From Vibrio atypicus (lineage in GTDB: Bacteria > Pseudomonadota > Gammaproteobacteria > Enterobacterales > Vibrionaceae), in contig NZ_BLID01000008.1 in the NCBI RefSeq assembly GCF_009811315.1, positions 186,001 to 250,000 on the forward strand: 64,000 bases of DNA, read 5' to 3'. The notes under the pieces are model-generated. The model saw only the letters and a program-made list of their open reading frames with translations, ran no database searches and had not been told where the DNA came from. A program made the translations under genes and the position numbers. Numbering within the stretch: position 1 is the first letter of the stretch; every line of letters begins with the position of its first letter. This document shows positions 26,453-35,792 of this stretch, piece after piece.

Positions 26453-27787
26453 ATGTCTGAAATGACTCCTCGCGAAATTGTTCATGAACTAAACCGCCAT
26501 ATCATTGGTCAGGAAAACGCGAAACGCTCGGTAGCGATTGCTCTACGTAACCGCTGGCGCCGTATGCAGCTTGAAGAGAGCTTACGTGTAGAAGTAACAC
26601 CAAAAAACATTCTGATGATCGGCCCAACAGGTGTGGGTAAAACCGAGATCGCTCGTCGTCTAGCTAAGCTAGCAAATGCCCCTTTCATCAAGGTAGAAGC
26701 GACTAAGTTTACTGAAGTTGGCTACGTGGGTAAGGAAGTGGAAACCATCATCCGTGATCTGACGGATGTGGCAATCAAAATGACCCACCAGCAAGCGATG
26801 GAAAAAGTAAAGTTCCGCGCAGAAGAGCAAGCAGAAGAGCGTATCCTTGATGCACTACTACCGCCAGCTCGCGATGCTTGGGGTCAAAACGAACAGCAAG
26901 ATGATACTTCTTCAAATACGCGTCAAATCTTCCGTAAGAAATTGCGTGAAGGCAAGCTTGATGACAAAGAGATCGAAATCGATGTCGCTGCGCCGCAAAT
27001 GGGTGTAGAGATCATGGCGCCTCCAGGTATGGAAGAGATGACCAATCAGCTACAAGGCATGTTCCAAAACCTTGCCGGTGACACGAAGAAGAAGCGCAAG
27101 CTAAAGATTAAAGATGCGTTTAAAGCGCTGTCTGAAGAAGAAGCGGCGAAGCTGGTGAATCAAGAAGAGCTTAAAGAGCAAGCGATCTACAACGTTGAAA
27201 ACAACGGTATCGTATTTATCGATGAGATCGACAAAATCTGTAAGCGCGGTGAAAGCTCTGGCCCAGATGTGTCTCGTGAAGGTGTTCAGCGTGACCTACT
27301 GCCTCTGATTGAAGGTAGCACAGTGTCGACTAAGCACGGCATGGTGAAAACAGACCACATCCTATTTGTTGCATCAGGCGCATTCCAAGTGGCTAAGCCA
27401 TCGGATCTAATCCCTGAGCTACAAGGTCGTCTGCCAATTCGTGTTGAGCTAGAAGCGCTTTCAAGCAATGACTTCAAACGTATCCTAACTGAGCCTAAAG
27501 CGTCTCTAACAGAGCAATACGTTGCACTAATGAAGACCGAAGAAGTGGATGTTGAGTTTACTGAAGACGGTATTACTCAGATCGCAGAAGCGGCCTGGAC
27601 AGTGAACGAAACTACGGAAAACATTGGTGCTCGACGCCTGCATACTGTGATGGAACGCTTGATGGATGAGATTTCATTTGAAGCAACAGACAAAGCGGGC
27701 GCGAAGTTAACGATTGACGCTGAGTATGTGAAAGACAAACTGGGCGACACGATTGAAGATGAGGACCTAAGTCGTTTTATTCTTTAA
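26453..27787 (+). CDS. hslU: HslU (ClpY) unfoldase ATPase
   Basis: AAA+ ring that unfolds substrates and feeds them to HslV. The start ATG 26453 (MSEMTPREIVHEL, 444 residues) is preceded by AAGGAAAT. The Walker A is GPTGVGKTE and the Walker B region is GIVFIDEIDKI. The intermediate domain covers about residues 110-240, and sensor 2 is GARRLHTVMERL. It lies 37 bp after hslV in the same operon and is followed by a strong terminator. Confidence 0.98.
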   Translation: MSEMTPREIVHELNRHIIGQENAKRSVAIALRNRWRRMQLEESLRVEVTPKNILMIGPTGVGKTEIARRLAKLANAPFIKVEATKFTEVGYVGKEVETIIRDLTDVAIKMTHQQAMEKVKFRAEEQAEERILDALLPPARDAWGQNEQQDDTSSNTRQIFRKKLREGKLDDKEIEIDVAAPQMGVEIMAPPGMEEMTNQLQGMFQNLAGDTKKKRKLKIKDAFKALSEEEAAKLVNQEELKEQAIYNVENNGIVFIDEIDKICKRGESSGPDVSREGVQRDLLPLIEGSTVSTKHGMVKTDHILFVASGAFQVAKPSDLIPELQGRLPIRVELEALSSNDFKRILTEPKASLTEQYVALMKTEEVDVEFTEDGITQIAEAAWTVNETTENIGARRLHTVMERLMDEISFEATDKAGAKLTIDAEYVKDKLGDTIEDEDLSRFIL

Positions 27788-27805
27788 TCGACAATTTATT
27801 TTATC

Positions 27806-27831
27806 AAGCCGACCGAATGGTCGGCTTTTTT
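27806..27831 (+). terminator. hslU terminator
   Basis: AAGCCGACC / GGTCGGCTT stem with GAAT loop and T-run. Confidence 0.93.
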
Positions 27832-28013
27832 GTCTCCTTAATTCATAAATAAGATTTTTATATATTTCGGAAAAATCATGTTTATTTTGTGAATCTTTCG
27901 ATTATTCCTAAGTTAAATGTTTTGTTACATTTATAAATGTTGATGAGCTTCTTTATAACATTTTGTTTTTATTTGGTTTTGAGAACCCTCATTCAACACA
28001 AAGGAGAATTAGA

Positions 28014-29417
28014 ATGAACGATTTGGGCTTAGGACAAACTTCGAAGGTGGAACAGCGTCGTCAGATGTTACACCGAGGAATTAAAGCGGCAGTATTTGGT
28101 GTGCCGTTACTCGCATTGGGCTTAACAATTAATAGCTCAGTCTTAATGACTGACGCAGGTTACAGCTACGTACACCAAAATAACATTACTGGCGAATTGG
28201 ATGTGTTCACCGAACCTGGGATTCACTTCCGAATGCCGTTTCTTTCCAAGATCACTCAGTATGATCAAGTTATTACTGTGTCATTTGGTAACAGCAAAGG
28301 TGAAGACTTTTATCAACGCCTTGACCCAGTACAAGTGCGATTTGCAGATACCTACATAGGTCAAATACCGGTGACGTTTCGTTTCAAGCTCAGCAACGAT
28401 CCTGAAGCGGTTAAGAAAATGCATAGAGAATTTCGCAATAACAGTAACCTTATTGATGCGCTTTTAGTAAAGAATGCACGTAACGTGACTGTCATTACCG
28501 CAACTCAGTACACAGGGGAAGAGTTTTTCCAAGGTGGTTTGAATCAATTCAAATCAAAACTTGGTGATCAGCTGCGCGACGGCATCTACACCACAGAGCG
28601 TCGTCAGGTGGAAGTGGAGCAGCTAGATCTCGCGCCAGTGGGTGTCGATCAGTCGAATGCCAATCAGCTGCAACGTACGAATCAGCTCGTTTGGAAAACA
28701 GTGCCTGTGGTGGACGAAAGTGGCCAACCTGTTCGACAGGATAATCCATTACAACAATATGGAATTCAAGTGACGCAGGTGACTATTGGCGATCCTCAAC
28801 CTGAGAAGCAGCTTGATCAACTATTAGCTGATAAAAAGCGTTTAGTGGCCGACCGCATCCGTGCAATACAGGAGCAAGAAACATCTAAGGCACAGGCGGA
28901 AACCGAGCAGCTTCGTAAAGAAATTCAGCGAACTCGTGAAGTTCAAGATGCGCAGCGTCAGAAAGAACTGGCTATTATCTCTCAACAGAAAGAGGTTGAA
29001 GTCGCAAGGCAAATTGCTGAGCGAGAAATTGTTGAAGTCGAGAAGACCAAACGCTTAGCTGAAGTGGACAAAGAGAAAGAGTTAGCGATTGCCGAAGCAA
29101 ACCTAGCGATTCAGCAAGCGAATGCTTTATCGGCAGAATTTGAAGCGAAAGCGATTCTAGAGAAAGGTCGAGCTGAGGCTGAAGTATTAAAAGCGAAGTA
29201 CGCTGCGTTGGGCGCTAACCGCGAAGTCTATTTAGCAGAATTAAACCGAGATGTTGCAAACTCTCTCTATAGTAACCTGCAAAACTTCCAAGTTCAGATG
29301 CCACAAAATTACATCGGTGGTAGTGACGAAACTGGTCTAAAAACCAACTTGGATGTGATTACAGGATTTGGCGCATTAGGCTTAATGGACCAAACAAAGA
29401 AGGTGGCGCAGCAATAG
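28014..29417 (+). CDS. SPFH/Band 7 domain membrane protein
   Basis: A 467-residue protein, starting at ATG 28014 after AAGGAGAA. One hydrophobic segment (about residues 25-45) anchors it. An SPFH/Band 7-like domain follows (about 50-250), then a long charged helical region (about 260-400) rich in Glu, Lys, Gln and Arg that should form a coiled coil, and a short C-terminal tail. The layout resembles stomatin/prohibitin/HflK-type scaffolds that oligomerise at the membrane. It is not HflK or HflC by context: there is no partner gene, and terminators flank it on both sides. Its specific function is unknown. Confidence 0.82.
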   Translation: MNDLGLGQTSKVEQRRQMLHRGIKAAVFGVPLLALGLTINSSVLMTDAGYSYVHQNNITGELDVFTEPGIHFRMPFLSKITQYDQVITVSFGNSKGEDFYQRLDPVQVRFADTYIGQIPVTFRFKLSNDPEAVKKMHREFRNNSNLIDALLVKNARNVTVITATQYTGEEFFQGGLNQFKSKLGDQLRDGIYTTERRQVEVEQLDLAPVGVDQSNANQLQRTNQLVWKTVPVVDESGQPVRQDNPLQQYGIQVTQVTIGDPQPEKQLDQLLADKKRLVADRIRAIQEQETSKAQAETEQLRKEIQRTREVQDAQRQKELAIISQQKEVEVARQIAEREIVEVEKTKRLAEVDKEKELAIAEANLAIQQANALSAEFEAKAILEKGRAEAEVLKAKYAALGANREVYLAELNRDVANSLYSNLQNFQVQMPQNYIGGSDETGLKTNLDVITGFGALGLMDQTKKVAQQ

Positions 29418-29456
29418 GAACATGGGTAACCCAAAGCACTGAGAGCTTTGTAAAAT

Positions 29457-29491
29457 AAAAAGAGGCTGATAGATACTATCAGCCTCTTTTT
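29457..29491. terminator. Bidirectional terminator between the SPFH gene and frdD
   Basis: AAAAGAGGCTGATAG / CTATCAGCCTCTTTT form a 15-bp stem with an ATA loop, with A- and T-runs on the two sides. Confidence 0.93.
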
Positions 29492-29506
29492 TACTTCAGT
29501 TAGTCT

Positions 29507-29884
29507 CTAAATCATGAAGATAAAGATAACCGCTAGCGCTGAGATTAAACCAGCAAAAGCGTAGCATGCCACTTTACCAACCACACCTGTGTGGAATTTC
29601 AGGTCGTGCATGCCGTGATGTACACGGTGCATTGCGTGCCACATTGGTAGAGCTAGCGTACCAATGATAAACAGTGCACCGATGATGCTAGTTGCAAACT
29701 CAGACACACGCTCGTAGCTAAGTGCTTCTGCGTTAATCACGCCCAGTGGTACTAGTACGCCAAGCACTAAGATAGTGATTGGAGTAATCATCGCAAACCA
29801 AGTACCGCCAGCGCCAAATAGGCCCCACCAGATTGGCTCATCTGAACGTTTCGGAGCTCTATCAACAGAGTAATTAGGTTTCAT
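29507..29884 (-). CDS. frdD: Fumarate reductase membrane anchor subunit D
   Basis: A 125-residue, three-helix inner-membrane anchor. It opens with RAPKRSDEPIWWGLFGAGG, the conserved FrdD N-terminal segment, and has the MHRVHHGMHDL histidine cluster near the second helix. With FrdC it binds menaquinol and holds FrdAB at the cytoplasmic face. It is last gene of frdABCD. Confidence 0.95.
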   Translation of the reverse strand: MKPNYSVDRAPKRSDEPIWWGLFGAGGTWFAMITPITILVLGVLVPLGVINAEALSYERVSEFATSIIGALFIIGTLALPMWHAMHRVHHGMHDLKFHTGVVGKVACYAFAGLISALAVIFIFMI

Positions 29885-29896
29885 CGTTAACGCTCC

Positions 29897-30280
29897 TTAC
29901 ACCACGACTAAGACGATTAGTGAAATAAATGCCACGGCAGCCCATTGAGTTAGCACAATAATCTTTTTGTCTACTGGCTTACCTTTTAGGCGAATTGGCA
30001 TAACTTGCGGCATCATGCTAAAGAAAGTCTGAGCATGAAGCAGACTACCAGCGAGTGCCACGATGTTAATCGCGATGATCACTGGGTTAGCCATGAAGTT
30101 TAGCCAGGTTTGCCACGCTTCAGGCCCTTTCACTAATGAGCCTAAACCGAAGGTTAGGAACAGTGTGAATAGGATCAATGGCAGTACGGTGGCTTCACGC
30201 AGCATGTAGAAGCGGTAAAACGGATGATTTTTCCACCAAGTACGTTTTACTTCACGAACGTAAGGTTTACGGTTACTCAT
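29897..30280 (-). CDS. frdC: Fumarate reductase membrane anchor subunit C
   Basis: A 127-residue, three-helix anchor. ATG 30280 (MSNRKPYVREVKRTWWKNHPFYRFYMLREATV) is the conserved start; the frame is open further upstream, overlapping frdB, but that part is not homologous. It partners FrdD in quinol binding. It lies 1 bp from the frdB stop and 12 bp from frdD, so it is co-translated within the operon. Confidence 0.95.
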   Translation of the reverse strand: MSNRKPYVREVKRTWWKNHPFYRFYMLREATVLPLILFTLFLTFGLGSLVKGPEAWQTWLNFMANPVIIAINIVALAGSLLHAQTFFSMMPQVMPIRLKGKPVDKKIIVLTQWAAVAFISLIVLVVV

Positions 30281-30281
30281 C

Positions 30282-31046
30282 TTACGCCTCCTCTGCTGTT
30301 TTCGTTGGTGTGCCGTCAGGCTTGAACATTGAGATAACGAAGTCCATTGAAGACTCAACTTTACCTTGGTTTACTGCTGCTGCAGGGTCTACGTTCTTAG
30401 GACATACGTCTGAACAGTAACCAACAAACGTACAGCCCCAGGCACCGTTTTCACCATTAATTAGCGCCATACGTTCAGATTTACCGTTGTCGCGGCTATC
30501 TAGGTTGTAACGGTGCGCAAGCGTTAATGCTGCAGGACCGATAAACTCAGGGTTTAGACCGAACTGAGGACATGCCGCGTAACAAAGGCCACAGTTGATA
30601 CAACCAGCGAACTGTTTGTATTTTGCCATCTGCTCAGGCGTTTGTAGGTTCGTGCCATCTTCAGGTTTACGGTCATTACCAATGATGTAGGGTTTGATCG
30701 CTTCAAGACGTTCGATGAATGGCGTCATATCCACAATCAAGTCTTTCTCGATTGGGAAGTTAGCTAGCGGCTCAATTTTCACGCCATCTGGGTAATCACG
30801 TAGGAAACTCTTACATGCAAGCTTCGGCACACCGTTAACCATGATGCCGCAAGAACCACAGATCGCCATGCGACAAGACCAACGGTAAGATAGGTCTTTA
30901 TCTAGGTTATCTTTGATGTAACCAAGTGCATCAAGCGTTGACATAGTTTCATCAAACGGCACTTCAAAGGTTTGAAAATGCGGTTCTGCATCTTGCTCTG
31001 GGTCGTAACGCAGAACTTCTACTTTTTGGATGCGATTCGCTGACAT
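30282..31046 (-). CDS. frdB: Fumarate reductase iron-sulfur subunit
   Basis: A 254-residue electron-transfer subunit. Cysteine motifs for the three centres appear in order: [2Fe-2S] CRMAICGSCG...C (about 58-78), [4Fe-4S] CINCGLCYAACP (about 149-160), and [3Fe-4S] CTFVGYCSDVCP (about 205-216). Electrons pass from menaquinol at FrdCD to the FAD of FrdA. Its start codon overlaps the frdA stop by one base. Confidence 0.97.
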   Translation of the reverse strand: MSANRIQKVEVLRYDPEQDAEPHFQTFEVPFDETMSTLDALGYIKDNLDKDLSYRWSCRMAICGSCGIMVNGVPKLACKSFLRDYPDGVKIEPLANFPIEKDLIVDMTPFIERLEAIKPYIIGNDRKPEDGTNLQTPEQMAKYKQFAGCINCGLCYAACPQFGLNPEFIGPAALTLAHRYNLDSRDNGKSERMALINGENGAWGCTFVGYCSDVCPKNVDPAAAVNQGKVESSMDFVISMFKPDGTPTKTAEEA

Positions 31047-32863
31047 TATGCTTGCTCCTCTGCTTTCTTCTCTGCCGCTTTAGCCGCTTCTTCTGCTGCC
31101 GCTTTTTCTGCTGCTTCACCATATAGACGTGCTTTTGGTTGAGATTTAGTAATCTTCACGCTGCTGTAGTCGATACTTGGTGCTGAATCTTCTTTGAAGA
31201 AGGCCAGAGAGTGTTTCAGGAAGTTCACGTCATCACGCTCAGTGCAGTTGTCATCAAGACGCTGGTGCGCACCGCGAGACTCTTTGCGCAATATTGCTGA
31301 GTGAACCATAGCTTCAGCAACTTCAAGGCCGTAGCCCACTTCGATAGCGTACAGAAGGTCAGTGTTGAACACTTTGCCTTTGTCTTTGATGCTGATGTTT
31401 TTGTAGCGTGCTTTTAGCTCAGTGATCTTATCGATCGTAGCTTGCATCAGATCTTCTTGGCGGTAGATACCACAGCCAGCTTCCATGGTGTGACCCATTT
31501 CAGTGCGGATATCAGCCCAGTTTTCATCACCTTCTTGGTTCATCAGTGCTGCGATGCGCTCTTCAACCGCTTTTACTTGAGCCGCGATAGACTCTTCGTT
31601 CCAGCCTTTGAATTCTGCTGCGCGTTTCACCGCTTGTTCACCAGCAACGCGGCCGAATACCACAAACTCAGCCAGTGAGTTAGAACCTAGGCGGTTTGCA
31701 CCGTGAAGACCAACTGAAGCACACTCACCGACAGCAAATAGACCTTTAATACGCGTTTCACATTCGCCGTTAGTTTCAATACCACCCATGGTGTAGTGAA
31801 CAGTAGGGCGAATTGGAATTGGCTCTTTTGCTGGGTCAACGTTCACGTACGCTTTCGCTAGTTCACAGATAAACGGTAGACGCTCTTGCAGGTACTCTTC
31901 ACCTAGGTGGCGAAGGTCTAGGTGTACGACGTCACCAAGAGGGTGCTTGATGGTGTTGCCTTTCTGCTGTTCGTGCCAGAAAGCTTGAGAAACCTTGTCA
32001 CGTGGACCCAGTTCCATATATTTGTTCTTCGGCTGGCCAACTGGAGTTTCAGGGCCCATGCCGTAATCTTGTAGGTAACGGTAGCCATTCTTGTTAACGA
32101 TGATACCGCCTTCACCACGACAACCTTCGGTCATCAGGATACCTGTACCAGGAAGACCCGTTGGGTGGTATTGAACGAACTCCATATCACGTAGGGGAAC
32201 GCCGTGACGGTAAGCCATCGCCATGCCGTCGCCTGTTACGATACCGCCGTTGGTATTACAGTGGTAAACACGACCTGCGCCACCTGTTGCCAATACAACT
32301 GATTTTGCTTTGATGGTAACTAATTCACCTTCTGACATGTGAATCGCGATAAGGCCTTGAACCTCGCCTTCATCAACAAGTAGATCCACCACGAAATACT
32401 CATCAAAACGTTTGATGTTGTCGTATTTCATTGATGTCTGGAATAGGGTGTGAAGCATGTGGAAGCCGGTTTTATCGGCTGCGAACCAAGTGCGCTCAAC
32501 TTTCATACCGCCAAAGCGACGTACGTTGACTTCACCGTTCTCTTTACGACTCCATGGGCAGCCCCATTGCTCCATTTGGATCATTTCGCGAGTCGCGTTT
32601 TCTACAAAGTATTCAACAACGTCCTGTTCACATAGCCAGTCACCACCGCCAACAGTATCGTTAAAGTGGTTGTCTAGGCTATCTTCATCCTTGATAACTG
32701 CTGCTGAGCCGCCTTCCGCTGCGACTGTGTGAGAACGCATTGGATAAACTTTAGAAATCAGAGCAACTTCTAAGTCAGGGTTTGCTTCAGCTGCTGCAAT
32801 AGCAGTGCGAAGACCAGCGCCGCCTGCGCCGATCACTGCGATATCTGTGGTGATAATCTGCAC
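31046..32863 (-). CDS. frdA: Fumarate reductase flavoprotein subunit
   Basis: The catalytic subunit, reducing fumarate to succinate in anaerobic respiration. The 605 residues include the N-terminal FAD motif GAGGAGLRTAIAAA (about 12-25) and the covalent FAD histidine in MRSHTVAAEGG (about 42-52). The active-site HPTGLPGTGILMTEGCRGEGG region and GANRLGSNSLAE follow. The C-terminus is an Ala/Glu/Lys-rich tail (from about residue 583) that is longer and more repetitive than needed. First gene of frdABCD. Confidence 0.97.
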   Translation of the reverse strand: MQIITTDIAVIGAGGAGLRTAIAAAEANPDLEVALISKVYPMRSHTVAAEGGSAAVIKDEDSLDNHFNDTVGGGDWLCEQDVVEYFVENATREMIQMEQWGCPWSRKENGEVNVRRFGGMKVERTWFAADKTGFHMLHTLFQTSMKYDNIKRFDEYFVVDLLVDEGEVQGLIAIHMSEGELVTIKAKSVVLATGGAGRVYHCNTNGGIVTGDGMAMAYRHGVPLRDMEFVQYHPTGLPGTGILMTEGCRGEGGIIVNKNGYRYLQDYGMGPETPVGQPKNKYMELGPRDKVSQAFWHEQQKGNTIKHPLGDVVHLDLRHLGEEYLQERLPFICELAKAYVNVDPAKEPIPIRPTVHYTMGGIETNGECETRIKGLFAVGECASVGLHGANRLGSNSLAEFVVFGRVAGEQAVKRAAEFKGWNEESIAAQVKAVEERIAALMNQEGDENWADIRTEMGHTMEAGCGIYRQEDLMQATIDKITELKARYKNISIKDKGKVFNTDLLYAIEVGYGLEVAEAMVHSAILRKESRGAHQRLDDNCTERDDVNFLKHSLAFFKEDSAPSIDYSSVKITKSQPKARLYGEAAEKAAAEEAAKAAEKKAEEQA

Positions 32864-33299
32864 AGTTATCCTCCAGTGTGAAATTGCGGAATTATCCGCT
32901 TGTTATAATTAAATGGGGTAATTCCCCAAAAGTGGTAGGGTTAGTTTAGAAGAGCTTTTTTGGAGAAAAATTGATGTAGTCAGGTTTTTGCTCCGGTAAT
33001 GCATATAAGAGCATAAAATTTATAGATTATGTGACTACAATCACGGCAGGGAATGTTTCGCTATCTCGCTTTGCCTAGGAGTTTGTTAAGTGGCTGTTGC
33101 ATAACATTGCTCTCATTGATAATAGGGTTAATGGTGGGTGATTTTTGTACTGTGGTACGTGGAATGCTTGCTTCAGTTTTGACCGTTATTAGTTATTATT
33201 TACGGCTTCAGTGTATGAGGATATTTCGACTATTTGGCTAGGCAATATTCGATAAACTTGATATTTTCCGGCTCTAGATACCGATGAAGAGAATATGCA
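32864..33299. other. frdA-epmA divergent intergenic region
   Basis: About 436 bp. It holds a CRP-like site at 33030-33045 and a GGGG/CCCC hairpin (32917-32929) in what would be the frdA leader. A TTGAT half site near 32970 could be half an FNR box, but the other half is not recognisable. A 62-codon hydrophobic frame at 33053-33241 has no supporting signal. Confidence 0.5.
33030..33045. promoter_or_regulatory. Candidate CRP-binding site upstream of frdABCD/epmA
   Basis: TGTGA-N6-TCACG matches nine of ten core bases of the CRP consensus TGTGA-N6-TCACA. It lies about 170 bp from frdA and 255 bp from epmA. Confidence 0.55.
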
Positions 33300-34271
33300 A
33301 TGAATAGTGATTGGCAACCTACCGCTTCGATTGAGCAACTTCGCCAACGTGCAAAGCTATTAAATAGCATTAGACAGTTTTTCGCAGAGCGAGACGTATT
33401 AGAAGTCGATACGCCAGCAATGAGCCACGCCACTGTGACGGATGTTCATTTGCATACCTTTCAAACTGAATTTGTGGGCCCAGGCTACGCGGATGGCAGC
33501 AAGCTTTATTTTATGACTAGCCCAGAATTTCACATGAAGCGACTTTTGGCAGCCGGAAGTGGGTGTATCTATCAGATCAACAAAGCATTTCGTAATGAAG
33601 AGAATGGCCGCTACCACAACCCAGAATTTACCATGCTCGAGTGGTATCGCGTCGGGTTTGATCACCATAAGCTCATGGACGAAATGGACCAATTGCTGCA
33701 ACGAGTACTTGAATGTGACGAGGCTGAGCGTATGACCTATCAGCAAGCGTTTATCAAGGTGCTTGGAGTGTGTCCGCTTGAAGGTTCTATGGATGAACTG
33801 AAAGTGGTGGCAGGTGAGCTTGGGTTAAGTGATATCGCAGAGCCAGAACAAGATCGTGATACCTTATTACAACTGCTGTTTAGTATTGGTGTAGAAGCAA
33901 AGATTGGCCAAACTGTGCCAGCGTTCGTCTATGACTTTCCGGCCTCACAAGCGGCATTGGCGAAGATCAATCAACAAGACCCACGCGTCGCTGATCGCTT
34001 TGAGGTGTACTTCAAAGGCATTGAGCTAGCGAACGGCTTTCATGAACTTGATAACCCACAAGAGCAACTGAAACGTTTTGAAGAGGACAACGTAAAACGA
34101 ATCGAAATGGGTTTGTCCCCTCAACCTATCGATCATCATTTGATCGCTGCTCTTCAGTCTGGTTTACCAGAGTGTGCTGGAGTCGCGCTAGGTATTGATC
34201 GGTTAATCATGTTGGCGATCGGCTGCGATCATATCGATCAAGTTACGGCATTTCCGTTTCCTAGAGCATAG
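33300..34271 (+). CDS. epmA: EF-P (R)-beta-lysine ligase EpmA (PoxA/GenX)
   Basis: A truncated class II lysyl-tRNA synthetase paralogue that attaches (R)-beta-lysine to a conserved lysine of elongation factor P. The 323 residues cover only the catalytic core, with no tRNA anticodon-binding domain. Motif 2 is FRNEENGRYHNPEFTMLEWY (about 98-117) and motif 3 is GVALGIDRLIML near the C-terminus; the KGIELANGFHEL segment lies between them. ATG 33300 is preceded by a GAAGAGAA-like site. It is divergent from frdABCD, as in E. coli. Confidence 0.96.
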   Translation: MNSDWQPTASIEQLRQRAKLLNSIRQFFAERDVLEVDTPAMSHATVTDVHLHTFQTEFVGPGYADGSKLYFMTSPEFHMKRLLAAGSGCIYQINKAFRNEENGRYHNPEFTMLEWYRVGFDHHKLMDEMDQLLQRVLECDEAERMTYQQAFIKVLGVCPLEGSMDELKVVAGELGLSDIAEPEQDRDTLLQLLFSIGVEAKIGQTVPAFVYDFPASQAALAKINQQDPRVADRFEVYFKGIELANGFHELDNPQEQLKRFEEDNVKRIEMGLSPQPIDHHLIAALQSGLPECAGVALGIDRLIMLAIGCDHIDQVTAFPFPRA

Positions 34272-34368
34272 AGAAATGTGTAATAGATTCCTATTCTGCG
34301 TGTAATTGACTCGCTTAGGCATCTTAACCTCGCTATACTTCGAGTCTGAATTTTTAGCCTAAAGTCGC

Positions 34369-34531
34369 TATACCCTTCATATTTGAAGCTGCAAGCGTTG
34401 TTGACGGCGTCAATTCACCGGATCGCCGGGCCGCCCTAATCACATAGAAGATCTATGCTAGTGGGGCCGAATTGACTTGTCGCCTAGCTGCAACTCCAAC
34501 TATTTTGGTTATACATTCTTCATATTTGAAG
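34369..34531. repeat. Palindromic intergenic repeat (ERIC-like, Vibrio type)
   Basis: A 160-bp imperfect palindrome between epmA and yibN. Its ends carry TTCATATTTGAAG in the same orientation (34377-34389 and 34519-34531), each preceded by a TATAC box. The arms contain GTCAATTC and its complement, and the centre is a hairpin of CATAG/CTATG around 34442-34457. The size and layout resemble the ERIC-like imperfect palindromes common in Vibrio intergenic regions. It ends about 30 bp before the yibN start. Confidence 0.65.
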
Positions 34532-34561
34532 TGGCGGCTTTATCATCAAAGAGCACAGGAC

Positions 34562-34996
34562 ATGCAAGAGTACATCGCATTTTTTCAAGAGAACATGATT
34601 CTTTCTCTGGTATGGGTGGGTTTATTAGTCGCCCTTATTATGAATATCGTAAAGTCTGCGACAGCAGCTTATAAAGAGATCTCAGCAAACGAAGTTACCA
34701 CTCTTATGAACCGTGAAAATGGTGTGGTTGTTGATATTCGTGCGAAGGATGAATACCGCAAAGGTCATATTACCGATGCAGTTCACATTTTGCCGTCTGA
34801 TATTAAAGCCGGTAACTTCGGTAGCCTTGAAAACCGTAAATCTGACCCAATCATCGTAGTATGTAAGACAGGTCAAACTGCTCAAGAAAGCGCTAATCTA
34901 CTAGCGAAAGCAGGCTTTGAAAAAGTAAACATGCTGAAAAACGGCTTAGTTGCTTGGAACGAAGCGAACCTACCTTTAGTGAAAGGTAAAAAGTAA
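34562..34996 (+). CDS. yibN: Membrane-anchored rhodanese-like protein YibN
   Basis: From ATG 34562 (MQEYIAFFQENM, 144 residues) it has one N-terminal membrane segment (about 11-29) and a cytoplasmic rhodanese domain with active-site cysteine in VVCKTGQTAQ. ACAGGAC lies just before the start, and the longer open frame upstream runs into the palindromic repeat and is not conserved. The yibN-secB-gpsA-cysE order is as in E. coli. Sulfurtransferase activity is plausible from the cysteine loop; the physiological partner is unknown, though E. coli YibN has been linked to protein translocation. Confidence 0.9.
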   Translation: MQEYIAFFQENMILSLVWVGLLVALIMNIVKSATAAYKEISANEVTTLMNRENGVVVDIRAKDEYRKGHITDAVHILPSDIKAGNFGSLENRKSDPIIVVCKTGQTAQESANLLAKAGFEKVNMLKNGLVAWNEANLPLVKGKK

Positions 34997-35153
34997 TTTC
35001 TTAGCGAATACTTGCAGCGCTGATTGAAAAGTCAGCGTTTGACGGAGAGAGATGTGAAGGCTTCCACGAAATTGTGCGTAAACCTAGTCATAGCAAGCTC
35101 TCTCGGTTAGTCTCAAAACAGACTTAATATTCAAGGATTAAAGGATTTTTAAA

Positions 35154-35621
35154 ATGGCTGAAGCAGCACCGCAACAAGAAGCTCAAAACTTCGCAATTCA
35201 ACGTATCTTCCTAAAAGATGTTTCATTCGAAGCGCCTAACTCTCCAGATATGTTCCAAAAAGAGTGGAACCCAGATGTAAAGCTGGACCTAGATACGCAA
35301 AGCCGTGAGCTAGGTGAAGGTGTTTATGAAGTTGTTCTTCGTCTAACTGTAACGGTTAAAAACGCTGAAGAAACAGCTTTCCTATGTGAAGTTCAACAAG
35401 GCGGTATTTTCACAGCTGATAAGATGGAAGCAGGTCAACTAGCACACTGCCTAGGTGCTTTCTGTCCAAACATCCTATTCCCATACGCTCGTGAAACTAT
35501 CTCAAGCCTAGTTGTTAAAGGTACGTTCCCTCAGCTAAACCTAGCACCAGTTAACTTTGATGCTCTGTTTATGAACTACCTACAGCAACAAGCTCAGGCT
35601 GAAGGCCAAGCGGAAGCTTAA
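35154..35621 (+). CDS. secB: Protein-export chaperone SecB
   Basis: A homotetrameric cytoplasmic chaperone that keeps preproteins unfolded and delivers them to SecA. The 155 residues contain IQRIFLKDVSFEAPNSP, FLCEVQQGGIF and CPNILFPYARETIS, all characteristic. The Gln/Ala/Glu-rich C-terminal tail is typical. AGGATTTTTAAA precedes ATG 35154. Confidence 0.98.
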   Translation: MAEAAPQQEAQNFAIQRIFLKDVSFEAPNSPDMFQKEWNPDVKLDLDTQSRELGEGVYEVVLRLTVTVKNAEETAFLCEVQQGGIFTADKMEAGQLAHCLGAFCPNILFPYARETISSLVVKGTFPQLNLAPVNFDALFMNYLQQQAQAEGQAEA

Positions 35622-35652
35622 TTCACTGACTCTGATTTTTCAGGGCAGTAAT

Positions 35653-35697
35653 AAAATGCACAGAGCATCCAATATCATGATGCACTGTGCATTTTTT
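35653..35697 (+). terminator. secB terminator
   Basis: AAAATGCACAG pairs with CTGTGCATTTT, with an inner GCATC/GATGC pairing, followed by six Ts. Confidence 0.85.
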
Positions 35698-35792
35698 GTT
35701 TAAATGGACCAGAGTTTATTGGTCAGTATCTAAATGCAATTTGGCTACTTACTACTGGATTCTAGTCAATTACACGACAATCAGGCGGAACA

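Noticed and set aside
32968..32982. FNR box upstream of frdA
   Set aside because: Only one half (TTGAT) matches TTGAT-N4-ATCAA; the second half does not.
33053..33241. 62-codon hydrophobic open frame between frdA and epmA
   Set aside because: No ribosome-binding site and no recognisable family. It starts within 10 bp of the CRP-like site, and composition suggests a chance AT/hydrophobic frame.
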